A DNA stretch of 64,000 nt from Nymphaea colorata (Eukaryota; Streptophyta; Magnoliopsida; Nymphaeales; Nymphaeaceae): the NCBI RefSeq assembly GCF_008831285.2, contig NC_045139.1, positions 31,655,706-31,719,705 on the forward strand, in the 5' to 3' direction. A model generated the notes under the pieces. It was not told the DNA's origin. It saw only the letters and a list, made by a program, of their open reading frames with translations, and searched no databases. The translations under genes and the position numbers were made by a program. How positions within the stretch are numbered: the first letter of the stretch is position 1; each line of letters begins with the position of its first letter. Positions 26,235-38,800 of the stretch are shown piece by piece.

Positions 26235-27209
26235 TTCACCTTCCACCTCCTCTCTCCCATCCGCTTCCCCTCTCTTCCTCAGCAATCAGGTGATTCAGGT
26301 CTTCTCATCATTTTAATGAAAAGGAAATGTAATTGGGACTTCCCTCTCTCTTTAATTTCTCCATCAAGCTCCCTCTCTCAATGAACTACTAACTCTGCAT
26401 GCAGCAAAAACACTTGTAACAAATTCTCTTGATCCTGGCAGGCAGCAGGAAATACATTTATGACAAATTAACATTGATTCTTGCAGACAGGTCAGTTGGG
26501 CATAGTCCCACCCAAGGAAAGAACGCCAGAAGCCATAGCCAAGGCCGTGGAAGCCATGGAGAGCTTGCAGGACTCCGACTTCAGGGGCGGCTTCATTCTC
26601 GAGAAGATCCTGGGCCCTCTATCCACAGGACATCTTGAGCTGAAAGACAGAAACCCTGACAGCAACCCAAGAGTCACTTTCAACTACTTCAAGGAGCCTG
26701 AGGATCTGAAAAGATGCGTGGATGGATTGAACACTATAACCAGAATGGTAGATTCCAAAGCCTTTCAGAAGTTCAGGTATCCATACATCACAGTGGGGCA
26801 GATGATAAACATGACCGTCAACTTCCCTGTCAACCTCATTCCCAAGCAGGCCAACGACTCCTCCTCCATGGAGCAGTACTGTAAGGACACTGTCATGACC
26901 ATCTGGCACTACCATGGAGGATGCCAAGTGGGTAGGGTTGTCGACCATGACTACAAAGTCCTTGGAGTTGATGCTCTTAGAGTCATCGATGGCTCAACTT
27001 TCAATGCTTCACCTGGTACAAATCCGCAGGCCACAGTTATGATGCTTGGAAGGTAAAATCTCTCTCTCTCTCTATTAACATACATAACATACATATATGT
27101 ATGCATGCATATAATAAACCATTCATTAACATGTAGCTTGTTCTTACAATACAGATACATGGGGCTGAAGATTGAGAGAGAAAGGCTTGGTATGCATGGG
27201 AGCAACTAG
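23399..27209 (+). CDS. HOTHEAD-like GMC oxidoreductase (FAD)
   Basis: Five exons, 23399-23477, 23950-24591, 25249-25652, 26487-27052 and 27155-27209, give 581 residues, close to Arabidopsis HOTHEAD. The first exon encodes a signal peptide (MAFLGRLILSALIGILCFHG). The FAD-binding motif is IIVGGGTAGCP at about residues 48-57. Further GMC signatures are ARARVLGGGSCLNAGF, EIILSAGAIGSPQLLMLSGI and, at the C-terminus, WHYHGGC (about 515-521) and DGSTFNASPGTNPQATVMM with the active-site His/Asn region. The family includes HOTHEAD, linked to oxidation of omega-hydroxy fatty acids in cutin, and mandelonitrile lyases. Sequence is closest to the HOTHEAD side, but the substrate is inferred. All introns are GT-AG and no lesion is seen. 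The start ATG is the first in frame with the signal peptide. Confidence 0.95.
25681..25786. repeat. 53-bp tandem duplication in an intron
   Basis: Two consecutive copies begin TCGCTTTCTATACTGAATTC at 25681 and 25734 and differ at a few positions. They lie in the third intron of the HOTHEAD-like gene. Confidence 0.85.
26093..26281. repeat. Pyrimidine-rich tandem duplication (about 95 bp, two copies)
   Basis: Two copies share TTTTCCCTTCTTCTCTCATT, a CT run and CCACCTCCTCTCT, each closing with CTCTTCC(C/T)CAG. They lie in the third intron of the HOTHEAD-like gene. Both copies end in a possible splice acceptor, but the used acceptor is at 26486. Confidence 0.75.
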
Positions 27210-27326
27210 AAATACATTACCGAGTTTAGTGAATGTTTCAGTTGAAGATGCCTTCAATAAGAAAAATTGAAGGAAATGTATTCTTCTTTTCCAGTTGTAT
27301 TTTGTACTGTGAAGGAGTTTTTGAAA

Positions 27327-27332
27327 AATAAA
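27327..27332 (+). terminator. AATAAA polyadenylation signal of the HOTHEAD-like gene
   Basis: AATAAA lies about 120 bases after the TAG stop. A weaker AATAAG lies closer, at about 27256. Confidence 0.5.
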
Positions 27333-27625
27333 AATATGATGCGTTTGTAGCTTGTCTGTTCTATGCTTGAAAAGCAGGAACGACTCCGAAGTATGAGAAA
27401 GGGAACTGAACACAAAATGGCAAAGCCAAGTTAACGCAAATGCCAAGGGCCGGGCCAGATTATAATAAAGAATGTTAGATGCCTAAGGCACAAAAGCACG
27501 ATCAACTAGACAATACATATAGAGAAGAATACTGGGAAAATTTTGACATGATAGGTCACTGGTTGCAGTACTAACTCTGAAATCTGAACTTAGGAAAGGA
27601 ATAAGTTCCAGTGCTTGAGTGCAGT

Positions 27626-27665
<40 letters not shown>

Positions 27666-28451
27666 CCAAGTATTGACTTGAAACTGGATCCAATTAATTG
27701 GACCAAGTAAAGAAAACTGGAGTGAATCGTATTGGACTTGGACCTGGTGTACAGAGTAAGAGATTGAATATGTTGCATGAATTCTCACATCATGATCATT
27801 CTCAAAAGATTGCTAATTGGTTGGGGACCAAGTGCATCTAATGAAGCCCACACCATGGAGCCCAGCACCATATCCTTCAACTCAGTCTGGCTACCAAAAA
27901 AGCTGTATAGCGAGAAGGATATGACCCACTCTATGGCATCAAATCTCATGCTGACCTTCTCGGAGATTTCATTAAGGGGAACAAGGGAATGTCCCCATTT
28001 CAGAAAGGAATATAAGCATCCCACTACCCTCTAGTGGGCTTCAACTACTAGACCCGCGATTCAAGTTTTGTGAGCATCAACTCTCTGTGCAAGCCGAAAC
28101 ACAACTCAACTTTGGAAGCCGAGGGACAGGGTCTCAGGTTTAATTAAATGTTAATTCAATGCTGAAAAACATCTACTTTCATTTTAATATGATTTCAAAT
28201 TTGATTTTTCTGTGTCATACCCTTTTTTAGCTAGTTAAAGGAAACAACTGTTTTCATTTAGGAATAATAAATGAGCCAAAAATTACCTCTTTAATGTGAT
28301 CGGACCCTCTTCATGGTAGGGGAGTGCATGGGTCATATTAATTTCGCAAATTTCTTTCTTTTCACATTTCTTTTTTAGAATTTAAACAGCACGGATGTGA
28401 TTCAAATCAAATTCTGTTTAATAACAATTACTGTAGCTTTGGAAAAAAAAA

Positions 28452-28477
28452 AGGGAGAGAGAGAGAGAGAGTGCGTA

Positions 28478-28572
<95 letters not shown>
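28452..28572. repeat. (GA)n-GT-(TA)n-(GA)n compound microsatellite
   Basis: A GA run is followed by GTGTGT, about 65 bases of TA and a second GA run. The same TA-to-GA order occurs at 9904-10006. Confidence 0.95.
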
Positions 28573-28673
28573 GCAGGTACTTCTAAATCTTCAAAAGCAA
28601 CTTCCTTCCCGCTATAATAAAAAACACATGGTAGTGACTAAATAAAAAATCCAGCTACGCACACGCGCACACT

Positions 28674-28675
<2 letters not shown>

Positions 28676-28719
<44 letters not shown>
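28676..28719. repeat. (TA)n microsatellite
   Basis: A pure TA run preceded by CGCACACGCGCACACTCAC, about 100 bases after the previous compound tract. Confidence 0.95.
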
Positions 28720-28722
<3 letters not shown>

Positions 28723-29633
28723 TGAAATCAGCTGGCTACCTTGTAGCCGAATGGCTATTCTTTTGTTTAGTATCATTAAAACTGCCGCAAAAGCATTCCT
28801 TCGTTAAAAACCGTGGCCAAGTAACTAGACATCACAATTGCACCTTCTGTGATAGTTTTCAGTGACACAAAATAACAAAAAAAAATAACCATCCAGCCAT
28901 AGACATAGGTGGTTGATTTTGATTTATCTATATATAAATGTATGTAAATATATAGCTTTAGCTAATGGATGCATTGAATTGGGTGGAGTCTGTGTGGCCG
29001 TATGCAACTATTAAAGCATTATGTAATTTACCAGATGGAGCGCTGAAGGCAAGCCATTGCTGTTGGCCCAGCAGTGGAATTAACAATTGGTAGATCGTAA
29101 CCAAAATTAAAGAAAAATACAAACACCTCCAACTTCGTGATGGAGTTTTGTATAGAAAAGGAACTTGAGCCTACCGGCGGCTTGAAGAGCACATTGCTTA
29201 AGAGATGCATGGCACCAAGTGGATCAAGTACAAAAGAGAGAGAGAGAACAGTATATTCACTACCTTTTACCATCCTATACACAATGTCCGGCTAATTGAA
29301 CCAGCTGATTTTTTGAAATCCAATTTCATTGATGAACTCAAAAGGCTAAAGCCTGTTCTAAGTCTTAAAAAATTGTCGACATATCCTCAAGAAATTTAAA
29401 ACACTTTAAACGCATTGATTTTAATCTTAATTACAAAATTCAATCTTTGTATCAAATATTGATCATTCTTTTTAGACCTGTACAGACTTGGAACTTTTTA
29501 AGTTCATCAAGTAAAACTTATAATACCGGCAGAAATATGACCGGACCAGCTAGACAATCATAAATAGTAGAATGCCAAGAGTGTGTATATATATATATAA
29601 GAGAGCGTCCCTAGAGAGTTGAGAATATGACAA

Positions 29634-29641
29634 GGATATGC
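29634..29641 (+). promoter_or_regulatory. P1BS-type site (GNATATNC), distal, upstream of MIR399
   Basis: GGATATGC matches GNATATNC, the binding site of PHR1-type MYB factors, about 400 bases upstream of the MIR399 TATA box. The motif is expected by chance about once per kilobase, so the context carries the weight. Confidence 0.45.
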
Positions 29642-29943
29642 TGGTGCGGGTTCCTATCGAGGCGATTCTACATGTTGTCGCACACGTCCATTCATGCCTT
29701 TGCATCTCTTCCCCATCTCCATTCTCACCTTTTCTTCTTCTACCCATGTCCTGAGAGTAAACACGCAGGAGACTGAGGCCCTTAAAGTAGACAAAATGAA
29801 CAGAAGAGATTGACGGCCGGCTACATCGCCAAAAGAAAGAAAGTGATCGTACGCATTAATGGTCAAGAGAATAAGCACTTTGGTGGCGACCCCTTCGACT
29901 TGAAAACAGCGACTCGGCTCTGCTAAAGATCAAAGGAAGATAA

Positions 29944-29951
29944 GGATATCC
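29944..29951 (+). promoter_or_regulatory. P1BS-type site (GNATATNC), proximal, upstream of MIR399
   Basis: GGATATCC is a fully palindromic match to the PHR1 site, about 80 bases upstream of the TATA box and 140 bases upstream of the hairpin. This is where PHR1 sites commonly lie in phosphate-starvation-induced promoters. Confidence 0.65.
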
Positions 29952-30032
29952 ATGGTATAACCCCCCAGCATATGCCATTATCCTCTCTCTTTCTCTCTCT
30001 CTCTCTCTACAAAGGTTGAAGGTGAAGAGGGT

Positions 30033-30040
30033 TTATATAC
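30033..30040 (+). promoter_or_regulatory. TATA box of MIR399
   Basis: TTATATAC lies about 50 bases before the hairpin, so transcription would start at about 30065. A CT-rich tract (29985-30008) precedes it. Confidence 0.6.
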
Positions 30041-30083
30041 CAACCAGTGGGTGGGTTCTCTTTGTGTAGCAGCTCGGTTGTGT

Positions 30084-30214
30084 GAGCAAACTAATTGCAG
30101 GGCTTCTCTCTGTTGGCAGATAACTGGAAGAGTATGTCCATGATCCATACTATATATGTAGAATACTTCAAAGTCATCTGCCAAAGGAGAGTTGCCCTGC
30201 AACTTGTTTTGCTC
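30084..30214 (+). ncRNA. MIR399: MIR399 primary hairpin (phosphate-starvation microRNA)
   Basis: The mature miR399 sequence is on the 3' arm at 30179-30199. It begins TGCCAAAGGAG and ends TTGCCCTG, matching the conserved 21-nt family sequence (miR399b/c type) as I know it. The 5' arm (30098-30118; CAGGGCTTCTC then TGTTGGCA) pairs with it at 17 of 21 positions plus one G-U. The stem continues outward (GAGCAAAC with GTTTTGCTC) and inward (GAAGAGTAT with AATACTTC), with a small apical stem AGTATG/CATACT. Fold, arm position and star sequence agree with plant MIR399 genes. By family, miR399 is induced when phosphate is low, travels from shoot to root and cleaves PHO2 (UBC24) mRNA, which de-represses phosphate uptake. 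A TATA box and two GNATATNC sites upstream fit PHR1 control. It is the only copy I see in the window. Confidence 0.95.
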
Positions 30215-32875
30215 AAATGGGTACATGATCACCATCACCAAGGTATGTGAAGCTACTAATTCAGCGGCTTAGGGCAATGCGTTCGATTCAAACCTCCGCA
30301 GATTGAGATCTAATAGGCATATAAGCCAGCTATCTCCTCTATGTCAAGTTTCCTGATCCACAACCGAAAGGTGATCTTTGCTATTGTTGGTTTCATTAAC
30401 TTTATGAACGTTTATTCTTCTGCCCAGAATCATCTGGACTCTTTTTGAATGTGGAGCAATTTCTGACATCTTAAGCATATTGTCTGCAAATTAAGTCCCG
30501 TTTCAATTTATTTCTAGTACATCCTTGGTGTAGATTTTCATGTTTGATGTTGGTACCAACAGGATTCTCATAATGGGGCGAACCTAGCTGTATTGCTGTA
30601 ACCTATGCCTCAATTCTCACAAGGATGGTTACTTGTGGAAACAGTCTTGAGTTGGGGAGGTGGATCTAAGGAGTTTTAAGCTGCTCTCAAGAAGGTTAGC
30701 CTTCAGTTTACCTTTCACTCATTTCAAAAATTCAGGAAAGAAAAAAAAAATGAATATTTAGGATCACTTATATCGCAGTTTTACTCCCAAAGAATAATAA
30801 AACATAAGAATAAAGGAAGCAGAACAATAAAACAGTAAGAATAAAAGAAGCCGAAGCATGTTTTTTATAACCGTGTTTATGTTCTGCTTCAATCCAACGC
30901 ACGCCTCACGCAATGGAACAATGCTGCAAATGGCATTGATTCTTCTGCCTTTAAGGGTTCTTGAGTCCTGACTTAGAGCGCCCTGTGTTTGGCTTGGACC
31001 CTTGTTGTTATAGTTTCGACAACCTCTCTCTCTCTCTCTCTCTCTTCCTCATCTTCCTTTCTTCTTCTTCGCTTCAACTGTTCTTTCCTTTGGTTTGTTT
31101 TGTTTCTGGCCAAGTTTCTGCAAAGAAGTCAGGAACTGTGCCCAGTTGGAGAATGAACAATTTCGGCCCCCATGGAAGCCATCTACGTATAAGAAAGCTA
31201 CACCTCCTGTTAATGGTACTAATTTCATATTTGGGGTGCTTAGTTGAAATAAATGGAAAGACCAGCTTTATCTTCATTCCCGCAGCTGTCAATGATGTCT
31301 CCGTTACCAAGGCCCCTGTAACTACCTAGGGATGTAAACACTAAGCAGTTCAAAGTCCGGTCAGATATAGCCTTTATAAAACTCGCTTAACCAGATTCTG
31401 TGTAAAACTGGATGCAGATTAAGACTTTTCAGACCCCATTTTATACTGAATCCTGATCCAACTAGCATAAGGTCTAAAGTTTACACATAATCGGGTTCCA
31501 CTTATAATTTTTGGATACAGATGCCATATGATAGCCAATGCCAGGACGCTTGTCGTTCTTGTCAAAAGCACAATTAAAATGAAACAGAATACAGAAACGA
31601 TAGGACAGCTGAGGTGGTGAAAAGAGTGTTTTGGAAAATACCCATTCTTTACAGACAATGATATTCAGGAAAACAGTGCAAATCAGCAGGTAAAAATGGT
31701 AGTGAATTTAGACAAAGAAAGCAGGTTTCTAACCATGGTACTAAGCTCTTCTTGTATACATGGAAAAGACAAGGATGAAACCTATATTGGCTCACAGAAA
31801 ACTGTTTACATGCAATCAAAGAATTCGATGTGTGTTATCTTAAAAAAGAACTGGCAAACTTTTCATATGAGCCAGCTTGTTCTCATGTCATGGCTACTTT
31901 ATATGCATGGTCATCGAACTTTAACGGCAATTGGAAAAGGTGACCACCTTTAGCGAGCGATGGGAATTTGACATGTCGGATAACGTCGATCTGGTTATAT
32001 CGAATCGATGGTTGTGATGACTGCCAATTCAAAAAGGCAAATGCACGTATTCCTTCTTTTAAGAGAGTTGCTCTGCACACATCTACTACTGAGTCATCCA
32101 ATTGGAATAATCTAACACTTTGAGGCAAACACACTTTAGTTTCCGTGTTTGGCAAAGATCATATTCTACATATAAAATCATTTTTTAAGAAAGATGAACA
32201 GCAAATTGTTCTTTGACTTTAAAATAAATAAATTCACAGATAGCAACGAGTCTCATGCTAATAGCTCACAAGTCTTAACGTAGGCAGTTCTTTCATGAGG
32301 GATGATAAGCATGGCAGTTTTTCGTAGATTACCAAGAGTCTCTGCAGAAGCGGCATTTGAATTGTGGGACTTCAACACGGCCAGTTTGTGTGATGCCTAT
32401 CACAACGTCGTCTGTAGAAATTTATGAAAATGCCTCTTTCTCCAAGTACAAAGGTGGTTTCGGTACAACCAGAACATCCTTTTATGAGTTTTTCATTATT
32501 TGTCATCTCTCAGAACATATACGTTGTTCCCAAGAAACAGTATCATTTCAAATGGAGGAAGCTGCAATTCGCACCAAACTAGGCACCAACACCATGCCGG
32601 ATATGGAATTGTACTAATGTGCCAGTTCAAGTATTGGGTAAAAATCCAAAGGCACCTGTCATAAGGAGAAAAGGGAATCACCGCAGTAGACAGCCTCGTT
32701 CGCATCTGCAGATGTGCTACAATCAACAAAAATGAGGAGCTAATGACCATAGCCTCCCGCACAGAGAGGGGATCAGGTGACACCATTTCATGCTGTACAA
32801 CTAGGTTTTCACCTGCCAAAACACCCTCTTCTACACTTTAAAAGAAAAAATCTGGACAAATAAATAAGAGAAAAA
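30215..32875. other. Spacer between MIR399 and the Der GTPase gene
   Basis: The first part may be the rest of the pri-miR399 transcript. A 122-codon open frame at 30961-31329 has a CT-rich beginning and no known domain, and several shorter frames (31883-32155, 32357-32617) are equally unassigned. The right end should contain the 3' UTR of the minus-strand GTPase gene. Confidence 0.5.
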
Positions 32876-35800
32876 CTAAGCAGCTTCAAGAGGTGATTCT
32901 CTGGACAACACTCTTTTGTCTGAGGCAACAGCTTTTACAAACTTTGTCGTTCTAGGACCTGATTCCTTAAAGGTGTGTCCCGTTTTCCGGGGAATGTTTC
33001 GCTGAATAATGCGGATAGGAATGCCACCCATGTCAAAGTCTTCTTTCAAAGACTTCATCAAAAACCTGATGTCTGTGTCTGAGAGCTGTACTGATCCACT
33101 TGTGAAAGCAACAAAAGTAGGTGGACGAGCCTTAACCTGTGTGAAGTACTTAATTTTTGGTTGGGAAGCTAGATCTTTCCATGAATGCCTGCTCATGACC
33201 TATGAAACCAACACAACAGACAAGACAACATTCAAAATCATGAGGCAGCGTTGATAAACGCAACTCTTTATGTGAAATAAGATATCATAATCTAACAGTA
33301 ATAGAGTGAACGAAAAGCCAATCTTCCTGACCAACAATATGAACCTCTAAACAGCAACAAGATTGTTTTGTATCTTTTAATGCAGGTGTGTGCACTGCTT
33401 CATGTGGCGGCCAAGCAACTAGAACCAGTTAAAGTAGAACAATAAAGCTCCTATTTTGCGGTTGCTCTGGAGAGCATTAATAATTCCACACCACAGGATG
33501 TCATGGGCATGGTAGCGCTCTAGTGATACCAGTTCAACAAAGATAACTGCCACTGTCATGATAATCATATTCTAGTTAGTTCAATTTTCACTTTCATACA
33601 AGAATCGGGTGCACTATTTTCAAAAGTATATTCATTGTTCATGCCAAAGCATTTTGACTGACATAGTTGGATAGTGATGTATATCATAACAAAGGAGTGT
33701 CATGGAAATCTTTAACTTGCATAGTTCCAGTCACCGAGTTATTCAGCAAAAACAACGATAGTTTGCAGCACTAATAACTGCTGAAACTGAATTTATCTTT
33801 GTTCAAGCGTAACCAATTTCAATTGATTCTCTGCTTACGCCCATAATTTTAATCTCCCACAAATCCTACACATGGCAAAAGATTAGTAATACTGCTGCTA
33901 TTACTGCTGATCCTAGTGAAAAGAATTGCATATTGTTTTCCAATTAGGGAAATACATAAGAAATTAGAAGTGATAATAAATATGCAAACATGAACATGTA
34001 GGAATTTATCAAAATGAAGCCAAGAAATACCTTTCGGAGCCAACGGTTAAGGCGTGCAGTTGGTAACCTTAAACACCATTTCTCATAAGTATCAATTACC
34101 CTTCTCATAACTGCCATTCGGCCTCTCCCTTCCAACGCTGAAACAAACACAACAGGTATGCCTGTGACCTGCAAAATAGAGGAAGAGAGAGATGGGAGAA
34201 GGAATATATGCTAATCAGATTCTGTTCTATAACATCAGAATAATCGTGACTTTATTAATAATCAAGCAGGAAAACGGAAAAAAGGGATCATATTATGGTT
34301 TTCTATTTTTCTATTTATGAAGGGAAAGGCGCCTTTGTATCACAAAGCTAGCTCCAACAAAATCTACGATTTCATTTTCAAGAAACCAGATCTAAGCACT
34401 TTTAAAGTTTAAACCACCCATACAGAGGGAATTTTTCTACTCGATCATACATCTTTCGTTTCTCTTTCTCCTGATGACTTTTCCTGTATACAACCTGCAA
34501 AATTTTATCAGAGCAGTTTCCAAGAGAACATTGACGATATTCACTGCTATGACAAAAATATCGCCAACCACTACAGCTTCAGCCATCTTTTCAAATTTTC
34601 ATTCGTAATATAGCTCAAAAAGGCAGTAAAGTTTGTCATTGATGTTTTTTCCCTTTTCAAATGGTCCCCTTTTCTATTATTATCAGCAAGGAAGACCCCA
34701 ACCAGATTATGCCAAGAAATGCACCCCGATGACTCAACTCTTAATGTCCTACAAGTCTACAGCTTGACTGTCTTAGGTTCAAGCCTAGTAGGCAAAAAAA
34801 AAGTAATTTCTTTTGCCATTAGCTTTACATAGCTGATTTCAGTTCATATCAGTCAGCACATGAGCTGCAAGGCATTTGCAGTGCAACAAAAAGTCTCCAA
34901 CCGAGTCAGCTCCATAGAGAACCTATGTTGTCCACTATTTCAGTTAGTGGTCCACAGAATATCACACAAACATTATAAATTGAAAAAAGAAAAATAGAAT
35001 CATATACATCCAAACTGGAAAAATAGATTTCATATATAACATGTTAGTCCTGGCATTACCACTCATTTATATCTAATCATAGTACAATGTTCATTTGTGT
35101 ATAGTAACCAACCATCTACAAGAGATAACAAACATAAAAAAAATGATTCAAGGAAAAATTTGGAGAAAAATCATATACAGTAAGAAGCAACATGGAGTGT
35201 AGCATGCTGCAATTTATAGGAAATCAACAAACCTGAGGCAGAACTGTCTGAATCTCTTCACGCACAGCTGTGATTACCTTTTCAGATAACTTTGGATCTT
35301 TTTTACCTCTCAGGAGATCCATCTTGTTCACAACCACAACCAGCCCTCTTCCTTCTTCAATTGCACGGCGGGCTATGACGACTTCAGCATGTCTCATGCT
35401 GCATTTGGCTTTAGCAATCTGCATAGGTGCACAAGCAAACTTTATAACATGGTGGATACAAATGAATGCATCGAAATTTATATTAGGCATTCCACAATTT
35501 GTATTTAACTAGGCAACACAATTTTTTCCTTATTTGCTGTTGAATACTCATTCACAAGGCAATACAACTAACTCAGTTTGTTATAATCAAGCAACTCATG
35601 GCCACCTTGGAAGCTATAAAGCTAAGAAATTTTCACTTTTCCATGTGATCGTAAGGGGTAAAAAACAACATAAAGAAATTTCCCTTTATTAGGGTACATT
35701 AATATTTACATTAATACATTTCCCTTTTCTACCTGTAGTTACATGGAGAAATTTATGGAGCATAACCATTTTAACAAAAACAAACTGAAGACGTATTGCT

Positions 35801-38800
35801 AGTTTTACAAAAGCGTAAATAAAAATACTACCAAGTTAAAAAAATAATAAGAGTTAGACAGTTATGAATGCCAAAAAGGAGAAATACACTTCAACAAGAA
35901 CATAAGGTTATTGATTTTCTGAAAGATGGTTTGCATGAAGCCAGCCATTCGGAGTCCTAAAGGACGGATTGAAGCAAAATAACAATCATATATTGTTCTT
36001 TTGCTTCCATGTTCTTGTTTTCTTTCCATTGTTCAGACTCTTCTCTGTTGGTGATCATGCAACAAATAGCTAGAGCCTGTACCTTTTAATGCATTATAAA
36101 ATAGAAAGTGCCTGCCCATTCTCCTTATGGTGTTGCATGACTACCACTTAGTTGTATCACAAACAGTTGCTTTATGTAAGTTTTACTCCATGCACGATGA
36201 TCAGAACCTCTCATCACATCTTTGATCTTTCTCATCAACTGCACATTTTTATAAGCTTGTGGTAAGCAGAGACTGTCCGTATGAATGGGAACCAGATTAT
36301 CTTCCACCACTTGAAACTATGAGCATGCACACTTGCACATTTGTTGAACAGTGTGTTAGATTAGATGGATAGGGTAGTCTCTACATGCATATTGTTTGGT
36401 GAGTACCATTCATGTACATGCATATTGTTTGGTGAGTACCATTCATGAATTCCAAAATCCAAACATTATGGAAGAATAAAAATAAATGCATCTTCAGACC
36501 ATGACACAGAAACATACGACCACAGTACACCAGCTTGCTATGACTTGGAATGAACTCTTAAGTCTTACACAATATTTCAAAGTCAACAATAGGATCTTCC
36601 ACTAATTTAACATGGACATCCCATCTTCGCCAGGCACTTACATTTTCATAGAAGGTCAAAAATAAATTGTCATATAAATATTCCATGCCCACACTTTCTG
36701 GCCCCTCCTATTCCTTATTAACCCATCCTTACCTAGCTCCTTGGTATCCAAAAGTTCTAGCAAAAAGAAAAAATTATTAACTCAAAAGAATGAGACCAAC
36801 TAAAGAAACTATAGTGAAAACAAGGTGCATACTGACACGTTCACTTAAGAAAGGGCTGCTAACTACTAATGGATTAATTGTCCTAGAAGAAGCCATATTT
36901 AGCAGGGGGGGGATTATAAAAAGTATAGTCTTCCAAACAAAAATTTAATTGCAATACATATCATCAATTCCTTGTCAAAAAGCAGGTGTAACTCATTACT
37001 TTTTTCCATCACAACAAAGCCCAAAAGCATTTCCATAAAGCATGAAATCATTGTTGCAAACCTCTTCTGCATCAAGCACTAAAGCAACAATATTTGCCCT
37101 CATAAGGTGTTTTCTTGATTGTACAATACTCAAGGATGCAGGTCCTCTCTCTTGTTTTGTTCTCTGCAGCCAACCTGCAGTATCTACCTGTACCATTATC
37201 AGCAATGGACATATAAGAGCAATAAAAGATACCTATACAACCAAAAGAGGGGGACAAATAGAGGAACAGAGAAAGAAAATAAAGAAAGCATGTCCATAGT
37301 AATTCAAAACCTTCTCTTTATTTCCGTTACTTTATCACCAATTTATTTTATGAGTTGGGTGTTTGTCTGTCTACTCACCACAATCAGATGGTCCACAACA
37401 TTTTAGGCATATTTCAGCAAAAATATCCCTTTCCACGGGTTATGAGCAATAGCTTTTAGGGTGCAGGTCAAATGAATGGTGCATGCCGAAGCTGCACAAG
37501 AAATATAGTCAGGCAGGTGCCCAAACAAAATGTTTCAAAAGTTGATGAGAATAAAAGGCAGATGATCATGTCTCTTTATCAAATATATGCAATATCTTAG
37601 TTGAATATGATCGAGTCCACCTTGGCTACAGATATGGACTGAAAAAAGAAAGACAAGGCAATTTAAAAATAGAGCATGTTGGCATTTACTTAGGTCTTTG
37701 AATTTCAAATGTATGTAACAGTGCCCGACACTCCAAGACATCCTTGGTACTTTCAAAAATGTAAAGTACATAGATTAACCATGTTAGTGTCTTCAGGTAA
37801 AAGGAAATGATGAATAGTAGCTTAACTGCATCCATGAAATTTTTGCAGATTGTCTAGAGAATAGAATTGAACGAAGGACACCATTGCCGAATTTGACAAG
37901 CAAAAAACGAAGAGAAAGGGAGGAAGTTTTTTTTTATTGCTAAAAGGTCTTAGTACAAGGACTGAAGTGCAACATGCTCCAAGAATAGAGACAAACCAGA
38001 TCACAAGTTAATCATAACAATTTGTAGAGTCTTACCAAGTATATTTTTCTCCCCTGAAAGTAAAAATGAGCTCTAATTGAATCTCTGGTCAAGCCAGACT
38101 CAGGTCCCACTAAAACGCGGTCATCTAACAGCAAAGCATTTAGCAAAGTGGACTTGCCCACGTTCGGGCATCCTACTATTGCCAACTGCAGTGGTGCATC
38201 ACCATCCTCAGTATTTGAGACGTTGTCCAGGGGTGTGAGGTTGTCTGAAACACAGAACTTTAAAAGACTAAACAACAGAATTGAAAAAAGGGTATACAAT
38301 TGCATTATGCAATTACACCTTGACAGAGACTAAAATTATGAAACATTATGTTCACAGCAAGCATATAAAGCTCTAGCAGGGCCTCAATAGAAACTGAGGC
38401 TCGAAATAAGATGGATTCTCCAACAATTGAAAAGAAAAGGGTAGTAAGTAAATGCTGTCTGATTTATTCATGAAAATCCGTCCATAAACATCAATTCAGA
38501 AAGTCACAAACATGACATTGAACTGACAATTACACCATGAATAGTAATAATCAGAAATTCCATTTTCTATTCTCCAATGCACCCTTCAACATTTCGAAGG
38601 AATGTCCATATGTAGGAAAAGTATATATACGTGACAATCAAATTAGCATGATGACTGTCACTTTCACAAGCCACTGGACTCTGGTATTCAATATCAAGAA
38701 ATCTCCCAAAGATATATCGCAAATAAAGGAAACTTAAAAGCATGAAGCACCTGGTTCAAGTTCCACACTCAATGTAACAAACATTTCCAAATTATATACA

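Larger units (their letters stand above)
27210..29633. other. Spacer with microsatellites
   Basis: After the 3' UTR of the oxidoreductase there are a (CT)n run (27628-27661), an unassigned stretch with a short open frame on the minus strand (27785-28024, no known domain), and two TA/GA microsatellites. No gene recognised. Confidence 0.55.

Noticed and set aside
26481-26486. Start of the last long frame of the HOTHEAD-like gene as a separate gene
   Set aside because: It begins at a splice acceptor (TTGCAG) and joins the preceding exon in frame.
27785-28024. 79-codon minus-strand frame
   Set aside because: No recognisable domain or neighbouring exon; a chance frame is likeliest.
30961-31329. 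122-codon plus-strand frame downstream of MIR399
   Set aside because: Starts in a CT microsatellite, has no known domain and no clear promoter; could be pri-miRNA sequence.
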